A DNA stretch of 64,000 nucleotides. Source: Vibrio sp. ED004 (GTDB taxonomy: Bacteria > Pseudomonadota > Gammaproteobacteria > Enterobacterales > Vibrionaceae). Of the stretch, positions 58,272 through 64,000 are shown piece after piece (within the stretch, counting starts at the first letter, position 1; the number at the start of each line of letters is the position of its first letter). The stretch spans positions 3,658,001 through 3,722,000 of the forward strand of contig NZ_CP066149.1 in the NCBI RefSeq assembly GCF_023206395.1, read 5' to 3'. A model generated the notes under the pieces. It saw only the letters and a program-made list of their open reading frames with translations. It had not been told where the DNA came from and ran no database searches. A program made the translations under genes and the position numbers.

Positions 58272-58817
58272 AGGAAATCCTCACAGAACTGTTGATTTGA
58301 AATACTATCGTTTAATAGCAATAGTTTAGGATAAATCTGAGTAATTTATAGACGTACTGGTCAATGTTCTCAGCTCTAATTCATATCAATATGAATCAAT
58401 TAGCGGATTTGTGAACTGGCACTGATTCAATGCCTTTGATTAATCGACAAAAAATGTCTGACAACAAGGCGTTCTTGTTTGGAACTAGCTTCACACTCGA
58501 CATCAAATTCGAGGTCGTTCACTAGAAAATCGCAGGTGGCTTGCTATTGTCTACGCTTAAATTTTAGCTATTACTAATAGTCCACTAATTGCGTCGTGTA
58601 GAAGGCGGGGTGAGTGCCCATCAAGATCGCACTTGAAACCGTTGTTAAGTCCTATTTCTCTGCTTTGTTTGTAGATTGATTCAATTTTGAGCTTAAATGC
58701 TAGCAAAGATCATTTTAATATTACTTTTAGCAATAAAATGATGACAAATGGCTTCATTTACATAGTATTAGCCTAGAACGTGTTAATCTGCTTAAGAGCT
58801 TAAAACGGAGATTTATT
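58272..58817. other. Intergenic region with an 18-base palindrome
   Basis: This 546-base region between divergent genes contains ATTCATAT-CA-ATATGAAT (58379-58396), a perfect inverted repeat that may be an operator. No open frame or terminator was recognised. Confidence 0.5.
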
Positions 58818-59162
58818 GTGGTTGTAGAAACCGATGGCTATCTAGCTTTAATCGAGCACCTATCATTCAACCTAGATGTATTTACCAATGGTAATGGTGA
58901 TACAGGAAATGAAAGTGTCGAAGACATTATTACAGACATGATTTCAACGAACATCATGGCTATCTTCGAACAAAACCCTGAACTGCACGCGAGTGTACGT
59001 TTTCAACTGCTGAAAGAAGCAGACGCCGTTGTTGCGGATTTAGGTGAAGTATTGGCAGGTGTGTGGGCTAAGAAGGCGACTAACGAACAGATCGTGTTCC
59101 TAGACGAATACATCGCGTTAGTGAAAAACCTATTTGATACGGCTGTCGCTAAATACGACTAG
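58818..59162 (+). CDS. DUF3802 family protein
   Basis: This 114-residue acidic, helical protein begins at a GTG with GGAG eight bases upstream (VVETDGYLALIEHLSFNLDVF) and has DEYIALVKNLFDTAV at the C-terminus. It matches the DUF3802 family as I recall it from Vibrio genomes. It has no signal peptide or membrane span. Function unknown. Confidence 0.75.
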   Translation: MVVETDGYLALIEHLSFNLDVFTNGNGDTGNESVEDIITDMISTNIMAIFEQNPELHASVRFQLLKEADAVVADLGEVLAGVWAKKATNEQIVFLDEYIALVKNLFDTAVAKYD

Positions 59163-59192
59163 TTATTCGCGTATCAATCTAAAATAGTAAAA

Positions 59193-59260
59193 GGCGTTTA
59201 AGCCGTAACATTTGATGTTATGTCGTCCAGCGGTGAATCTCTTGAACCGCTATAAACGCC
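59193..59260. other. Multi-arm palindromic structure between convergent genes
   Basis: GGCGTTTA (59193-59200) pairs with TAAACGCC (59253-59260), enclosing two hairpins: TAACAT/ATGTTA (59206-59220) and AGCGGT/ACCGCT (59229-59251). The outer right arm forms the last codons of the NlpC/P60 gene. It is a possible transcript end structure. Confidence 0.5.
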
Positions 59261-59735
59261 TAAAGTGCCAAAACTTGGAAGCCCAATAAGGGTTGTCCAG
59301 CCTCGATATAATCACACCTTTCGATGTAGAAGCATGTAGGAATTGATTGTTTCCTAAATAAACGCCAACGTGTCGCACCGTCATCGATGTTTTAAAAAAC
59401 ACCAAATCGCCACTCGTAGCCTGTTCATACGCAATTTCTTTTCCCTTTTGGCTCTGGTCTTTTGTGGTTCTTGGTAGGGCTTGTTGGGTCGCATTTTGGA
59501 CGGCTATTTGTACAAAAGCGGAGCAATCTACACCTCTAAATGACGTTCCGCCGAAATGGTACGGCACACCTTTCCACTGCTCATACACGCTCATATAAGC
59601 ATTTGTAGTCAATTGTTCTGACTTTGATAAAGGTTTCTGTGCGGTTTTACTAAGCTGAGAGGAGGACGGGTTTGAGCTACATGCAGCTAATGTTGCGAAA
59701 GTTATTGTAACTGCAAGCATTTTTCTGAATTTCAT
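59250..59735 (-). CDS. NlpC/P60 family lipoprotein (cell-wall peptidase)
   Basis: This 161-residue protein has lipobox TLAAC (Cys19). The catalytic triad of the NlpC/P60 fold is visible: Cys in GVDCSAFVQ, His in VRHVGVYLG and a third polar residue in FLHAST. Such enzymes cleave between D-Glu and diaminopimelate in peptidoglycan. The length is typical of Spr/NlpC. It is predicted to be anchored in the outer membrane facing the periplasm. Confidence 0.9.
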   Translation of the reverse strand: MKFRKMLAVTITFATLAACSSNPSSSQLSKTAQKPLSKSEQLTTNAYMSVYEQWKGVPYHFGGTSFRGVDCSAFVQIAVQNATQQALPRTTKDQSQKGKEIAYEQATSGDLVFFKTSMTVRHVGVYLGNNQFLHASTSKGVIISRLDNPYWASKFWHFRRL

Positions 59736-59839
59736 ATGTAACTCTTCTGAAAAAAAAATGAAATAAAAACGTCATCAAGGACTTCTAGTATACGGACTAA
59801 CTTAAGGATATCTCTTTTCGTAGTCAAACTGGATTTCAC

Positions 59840-61894
59840 ATGCCCGACACAAATTTATCAATAAAACCCTCACGTTATACATTCTCGCTCATCCAAACCG
59901 TTAGTGCTGTCTTTATTTCCATTCTGTTACTTGTCAGCTTTTTATCTATGGTCAGTATAAGAGGTGTTGAGCGAGTAGGAGGGTATTTCGATACGCTATC
60001 GGAACAGGCGTTACCACTCGCACTTCACAACGCAGAATTAACGCAAAGCGTATTAGAACAAGTCAAACTTCTTACTTACAGCACCCAATCAACCGATTTA
60101 GACACACTTAACGCAACACGAGACTCCATTGATCAACTCGCTTCCGAGAGTAACGCAATCCTAGAGGAACTCCTTTTTATCTCCCAATCTTTTCCTGATG
60201 CGATCTCTTTAGAACAGCAACAAATCCTTATTGATGATATGGCGCAACTGCAACAGATGACCAATACGGTTCTGTTGGCGCAAATTGATATTCAAAGTAA
60301 ACAGAATCTGATCGACAGCAAAATGGGAGAGTTTCGTTACGGTGTCGGCTCTATCGGGCCTGAAATGAACCGCATCAGTTCGTTTTTAGTCGAAGACAAC
60401 CCAGAAGCCAGTGATGCCGCGAACCGCTTTACATCGAGCGCGTCAGCAATGGCCAACACCTTCTTAATGCTAATGATGCAATCTGACATCGATAAAGCAC
60501 AAGACGAATACCGCCAACTGAGAAACCGAATCGCTGGCCTTAACTTGGCTTACAGTGACTTTGCTGATTGGCATCCAGACATCGCGGAGTTCGCAAGCCT
60601 TACCGCACCTTATGAGATGGTAAAAGAGGGCTTCACAGAAGAAGGCGTGATTAGACAAATACTGCTTAAATTGGAACTGGTTAAGCAGCAAGAGCAGAAC
60701 CTAGCCCAAGTGATTACCTTGGCGAATACCGTTATTAATACATTGAACCAGTTATCTTCGACCGCTGCACACCTGATCGATGAAAGCGAACTGGTCGTAA
60801 ATCAAACCATTACCAACATTGACCGTGTGTTGTTTATTAGTGGACTAGTGATCGCCGTGATCATTGTGATCTCATGGTTAGTACTGCGCCGCTGGGTAAA
60901 CAAAGGGCTGAAAAACATTACTCAACAATTGAGCTTGCTCGCAGATCACGACTTCTCGAAGCACAGTGCGTTGGTGGGGCCATTAGAGTTACAAGTAATT
61001 GCTTCTAAGCTGAATACCGTTGTCGATTCGACCGCAGACTCGGTTCGCTTGGTGACTCGTAACTGTGAAACGCTTTACCAAACTGCTGAGGTAAGCCACG
61101 ACGCTGCAGAGCAAACCAACTCTAGCTTGAACGAACAAAACGAATCGCTACAGAATATGATCACTACGATTACTGAGCTGGAAGCGTCAATCGGTGAAAT
61201 TGCACGTATTTCGAACGCATCCAATGACGATGCACAAGTTGCCGAAGACGAGTCAGTCAATGGTAGCCAGGTGGTGGGGCTTAACCAGCAACGTTTACAA
61301 GCGTTAGAACATTCACTAAGCATGAACGAAGAATCAATGGCCGACCTTGATGGCCGCGTGAAACAGATTCGTGAAATGGTCGACATGATCAGTGGCATCG
61401 CAGAAAACACCAACTTGTTAGCACTGAATGCGGCAATTGAAGCAGCGCGAGCAGGAGAGCAAGGGCGCGGCTTTGCTGTCGTTGCCGACGAAGTGCGTAA
61501 ATTGGCGAGTGGCACATCTCAACAAACTACCAATATTCGCAATATGATGAATGAGCTGGTGGCTGCGGCTGACCGTTCTCGAACGTCTGTTACTGAATCT
61601 CGAAGTGAAATGGCCAATGCACTGCAAACCAGTGGCGATGTGAAGCAAGCTTTTGAAAAAATTGAGGTTGCAGTTAGCCAGATTAAAGGACGTGTTGAAC
61701 AAATTATGGTGGCAACAGAACAACAAGCACGTGCAACGGTCGATGTAACACATTCCATCACCCGTGTTTCTGAACAAGGTGAGAATACTAAATTACAGCT
61801 TGAATCCATGATTGAAAGCTCAGAACAGGTGGCAGAAATCGCGGGACACCAACAAGCTATGCTTCATAAATACCAATTTGATTCAGCAAAATAA
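59840..61894 (+). CDS. Methyl-accepting chemotaxis protein
   Basis: This 684-residue chemoreceptor has TM1 (about residues 18-40), a ~280-residue helical periplasmic region, TM2 (about 328-348), a HAMP region and the conserved signalling hairpin [20 protein letters not shown] (residues ~521-540) with [13 protein letters not shown]. The ligand is unknown. No che genes lie nearby. It is a single gene with a strong terminator. Confidence 0.92.
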   Translation: MPDTNLSIKPSRYTFSLIQTVSAVFISILLLVSFLSMVSIRGVERVGGYFDTLSEQALPLALHNAELTQSVLEQVKLLTYSTQSTDLDTLNATRDSIDQLASESNAILEELLFISQSFPDAISLEQQQILIDDMAQLQQMTNTVLLAQIDIQSKQNLIDSKMGEFRYGVGSIGPEMNRISSFLVEDNPEASDAANRFTSSASAMANTFLMLMMQSDIDKAQDEYRQLRNRIAGLNLAYSDFADWHPDIAEFASLTAPYEMVKEGFTEEGVIRQILLKLELVKQQEQNLAQVITLANTVINTLNQLSSTAAHLIDESELVVNQTITNIDRVLFISGLVIAVIIVISWLVLRRWVNKGLKNITQQLSLLADHDFSKHSALVGPLELQVIASKLNTVVDSTADSVRLVTRNCETLYQTAEVSHDAAEQTNSSLNEQNESLQNMITTITELEASIGEIARISNASNDDAQVAEDESVNGSQVVGLNQQRLQALEHSLSMNEESMADLDGRVKQIREMVDMISGIAENTNLLALNAAIEAARAGEQGRGFAVVADEVRKLASGTSQQTTNIRNMMNELVAAADRSRTSVTESRSEMANALQTSGDVKQAFEKIEVAVSQIKGRVEQIMVATEQQARATVDVTHSITRVSEQGENTKLQLESMIESSEQVAEIAGHQQAMLHKYQFDSAK

Positions 61895-61939
61895 CCGCAA
61901 AGTCTGACAGTTTCAGTATTCAACTATTAGAAAAAACAA

Positions 61940-61966
61940 AAAGGCAGAGTTCGATACTCTGCCTTT
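61940..61966 (+). terminator. Terminator after the chemoreceptor gene
   Basis: AAAGGCAGAGT pairs with ACTCTGCCTTT over a 5-base loop. Confidence 0.88.
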
Positions 61967-62002
61967 CGTTTATTCGTTAACTACTTACTGATGATGACGT
62001 GC

Positions 62003-62119
62003 TTACATAAACAGAGTAGGCATGATGTGTTGGAAGAAGATAAGTGATGCAACACCATTGATCACCACCCAGATCAGATCAAACCGAAGGCTGACCAGCG
62101 TACAAACAATCGCAGCTAA
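62003..62119 (-). pseudogene. C-terminal remnant of a membrane protein (possibly chromate transporter)
   Basis: On the minus strand a 38-codon open stretch reads LAAIVCTLVSLRFDLIWVV and then INGVASLIFFQHIMPTLFM, ending at TAA. It has no start and meets a stop immediately upstream. The pattern (a hydrophobic pair joined by a basic turn and an Asn/Gly motif) resembles the C-terminus of CHR-type chromate transporters. It appears to be left over from a deletion. Confidence 0.45.
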
Positions 62120-62183
62120 TTACCGCTACCTGCGTGAACTCAAAGCGTAATTTCTTGGTTTAACGTAATATTTTGGTTTCCGT

Positions 62184-62987
62184 CTAATTATTCGGTTTCT
62201 CGTTGTATCTAAATGGCTGGGTAATCAACTTATCTAGCCTTTGTTCTTTTCCATCACGTATCTCAGGAACGCCAATGCTTACCTTGTCGTGGCCAAGCTT
62301 AGGTTGAGCGCGATAGGTTTTGAACCAAATGTCCCACACCGATAAAAAGAAACCAAAATTCGAATGCGTTTCTTTGACGATCACAGAGTGATGCACTCGA
62401 TGCATGTCAGGGGTCACAATCACTTTGCGTAATTGTTTGTCGAACCATAATGACAAACGCCCATTGCTATGGTTGAACATCGCGCTCACATTCAACACCA
62501 CTTCGAATATCACGACCGCTAAAGCCGGTACGCCGAGTACAAAAATCAACGCCACTTTAATCAGCATCGATAAGATCATCTCAATCGGGTGGAAGCGCGT
62601 GCCTGTCGTTACATCAATATCTAGATCTGCGTGATGAACACGATGAAGTTTCCAAAGTAGCGGAATACGGTGAAAGACAAGATGTTGCGTGTAAATGGCA
62701 AGGTCTAACAACACGACACAGAGAAACACGGTGATTTCAAAAGGAAGCGTAATGTTATTAAACAGTCCCCATTGGTTTTGCTCAGCAATCAAAGCCGCTT
62801 GAAACGCAGCTACGGGGATTAATATTGCCAATAAAACGCTGTTAACCGCCATCAACGAGAAGTTGTTACCCCAACGAAACCACTTGTTTTGAGTCAGTGT
62901 TTTTCGAGGAGCACGGTACTCCCACAATGCACACAAGATGAAAGCGGTGATAAAACAGACAAGGCGAAGTAGCGATGGGTCTTGCAT
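62184..62987 (-). CDS. Sterol desaturase/fatty-acid hydroxylase family membrane enzyme
   Basis: This 267-residue protein has about four to five hydrophobic segments and the di-iron histidine boxes HLVFHRIPLLWKLHRVHH (pattern HxxxH...HxxHH, residues ~104-121) and MHRVHHS (near residue 207), with MFNHSN between. Members hydroxylate or desaturate sterols, fatty acids or carotenoids. Substrate unknown. The ATG at 62987 with AAGGAA before it is chosen. Confidence 0.9.
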   Translation of the reverse strand: MQDPSLLRLVCFITAFILCALWEYRAPRKTLTQNKWFRWGNNFSLMAVNSVLLAILIPVAAFQAALIAEQNQWGLFNNITLPFEITVFLCVVLLDLAIYTQHLVFHRIPLLWKLHRVHHADLDIDVTTGTRFHPIEMILSMLIKVALIFVLGVPALAVVIFEVVLNVSAMFNHSNGRLSLWFDKQLRKVIVTPDMHRVHHSVIVKETHSNFGFFLSVWDIWFKTYRAQPKLGHDKVSIGVPEIRDGKEQRLDKLITQPFRYNEKPNN

Positions 62988-63065
62988 AAGAATTCCTTCT
63001 ATCATTATCAAGCCACTGTAAGTACAATCGTGCCACTTTTCTAGTTCTATCTATCGTTATTGTCC

Positions 63066-63806
63066 ATGAGAATCCACGCTTTCCACCGTTTATACCAACA
63101 CCGTTTATCTCTTTCTACCAAACCGTTTAATGCGCGCGGATGTAAAGTTGTGCGATGTGAGTACTGCAAAATCAAACAAGACAGTTGTATTTGTGAACAC
63201 CAACCAGATATAGATACGAACGTCGCGACCATGTTGATCTTGTCAGACAACGAAATCTTAAAGCCGAGTAACACAGGCCGTTTGATTGTGGACACTGTAA
63301 AAGACAGCCATGTTTACCTTTGGCATCGAACTGAACCCAACGCAGAGATGTTGGATGTACTGAAAGACGACAAGTATCAGCCTGTCATTGTGTTCCCTGA
63401 AGATTACACCGATGACAAAACGCGAGTGGTTCAAGACTTACCACAAATGCGTGACCCAAATAAAAAGCTGCTGCTGATTTTCATCGATGGTAGCTGGCGT
63501 GAAGCAAGACGTATCTTCAGACGCTCGGAATACTTACAAGATTTACCTGTGTTATCGATCGAGCCTGAGTCGGTTTCTCAATACATGATGCGTAAATCAG
63601 ACAACGACCAACATCTATCTACAGCCGAAGTGGCGAGCTTGGTATTAAAACAAGCAGGTGAAGAGCAGGGCGCGAAGACTTTACAGCTTTGGTTTGAAGC
63701 ATTTCGTGAAAGCTACATGCTAAGTAAGACGCGTTATAAGTCAGATCCGACCAAACCTAGCCTGAACGCTTTCATAGAACACAGTAAAAGTGAGACTTCA
63801 CTCTAA
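63066..63806 (+). CDS. DTW-domain protein, probable tRNA-uridine aminocarboxypropyltransferase
   Basis: This 246-residue protein has an N-terminal cysteine cluster (CKVVRCEYCKIKQDSCIC, residues ~22-39) and the DTW-family motif as FIDGSWREARRI, followed by LSTAEVASLVL. Relatives such as E. coli TapT (YfiP) make acp3U in tRNA using the aminocarboxypropyl group of S-adenosylmethionine. The identity is by domain only. The ATG at 63066 is preferred to a TTG six bases earlier. Confidence 0.85.
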   Translation: MRIHAFHRLYQHRLSLSTKPFNARGCKVVRCEYCKIKQDSCICEHQPDIDTNVATMLILSDNEILKPSNTGRLIVDTVKDSHVYLWHRTEPNAEMLDVLKDDKYQPVIVFPEDYTDDKTRVVQDLPQMRDPNKKLLLIFIDGSWREARRIFRRSEYLQDLPVLSIEPESVSQYMMRKSDNDQHLSTAEVASLVLKQAGEEQGAKTLQLWFEAFRESYMLSKTRYKSDPTKPSLNAFIEHSKSETSL

Positions 63807-63969
63807 CCTTTAACCGCTTTGTGCTGACTTGTTGTTCAAACAGACTCGAACACGAGATAAGTTTGTTATCTATCACGGTTTGTAGGGGGAGTGTTATGGA
63901 TAATGTTCCTCAGTTGTTTTATTTAAAGAATTTATTTGCCCGAATTTAGGGAAAAATTGGAGAGATTTC

Positions 63970-64000
63970 ATGTATTACGGCTTCGATGTTGGCGGCACAA
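63970..64000 (+). CDS. nagK: N-acetylglucosamine kinase NagK (5' end only, truncated by the window)
   Basis: Only the first ten codons are present: MYYGFDVGGT. This is the ROK-family N-terminal phosphate motif (DxGGT), and the exact stretch is the start of Vibrio/E. coli-type NagK, which phosphorylates N-acetylglucosamine. GGAG lies seven bases or so upstream. The gene continues beyond the window. Confidence 0.7.
   Translation, partial: MYYGFDVGGT

Noticed and set aside
59193..59260. Integron attC site
   Set aside because: The RYYYAAC/GTTRRRY core boxes are not found and there is no integrase or cassette array.

Overview
The window looks like a chromosome segment of a marine Vibrio, most likely of the Splendidus clade. 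The basis is gene content and protein resemblance (NorM, NagK, RibE, DUF3802, Syp-type proteins, paired Cry-DASH and iron-sulphur photolyases); no database search was run. Base composition is moderate, but clearly AT-rich in 39.98-43.5 kb. No rRNA, tRNA, CRISPR array or prophage was seen. LAYOUT. 0-6.6 kb: iron uptake, with a cyclic-peptide/siderophore type ABC exporter, a fused FhuB permease, a FhuD-like binding protein, FhuC, and a divergent phosphopantetheinyl transferase; Fur-box-like sites flank the block. 6.6-9.1 kb: GNAT, a 45-residue zinc ribbon, a PcfJ-like protein and a universal stress protein. 9.3-14.2 kb: a light/DNA-repair operon (Cry-DASH, FeS-type (6-4) photolyase, SDR), then RIO kinase and a 47-residue DUF2256 protein. 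14.27-16.04 kb: a tandem array of 61-bp palindromic repeats interrupted by an IS110-family (IS1111-type) element. Its 3' noncoding segment contains what looks like a bridge-RNA target-binding loop complementary to the loop of the very repeat it sits in. 16.1-29.5 kb: SbcC/SbcD, VOC protein, outer-membrane protein, GST, LysE/ArgO exporter, S8 protease, GNAT, diguanylate cyclase, methyltransferase. 29.6-35.2 kb: Fur-controlled TonB receptor, LysR regulator, GH18 chitinase. 35.7-39.1 kb: DHH phosphoesterase, a small protein, and a chemoreceptor interrupted by one in-frame stop.  39.65-43.5 kb: a decaying curli-like island: a 5'-truncated MarR gene, a csgG pseudogene with at least four frame changes, and three tandem about 905-bp curlin-like units, the middle one frameshifted.  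43.5-53.7 kb: biofilm polysaccharide functions. A SypG/LuxO-type sigma-54 activator and a free Hpt protein are separated by a proXWV osmoprotectant transporter from a sypABCD-like operon. That operon has a clear sigma-54 -24/-12 promoter and two upstream TTCTCA-type palindromic sites, so the activator nearby is its likely regulator.  53.9-64 kb: housekeeping and accessory genes: periplasmic-type ATP-dependent DNA ligase, NorM, riboflavin synthase, CPXCG protein, fructosamine-kinase-like protein, DUF3802, NlpC/P60 lipoprotein, chemoreceptor, a membrane-protein remnant, sterol-desaturase-like enzyme, DTW-domain tRNA-modifying enzyme, and the first codons of nagK.  The most notable signals are the IS110 guide-RNA/repeat match, the decaying but recently amplified curlin island, and the sigma-54 control region of the syp-like operon.
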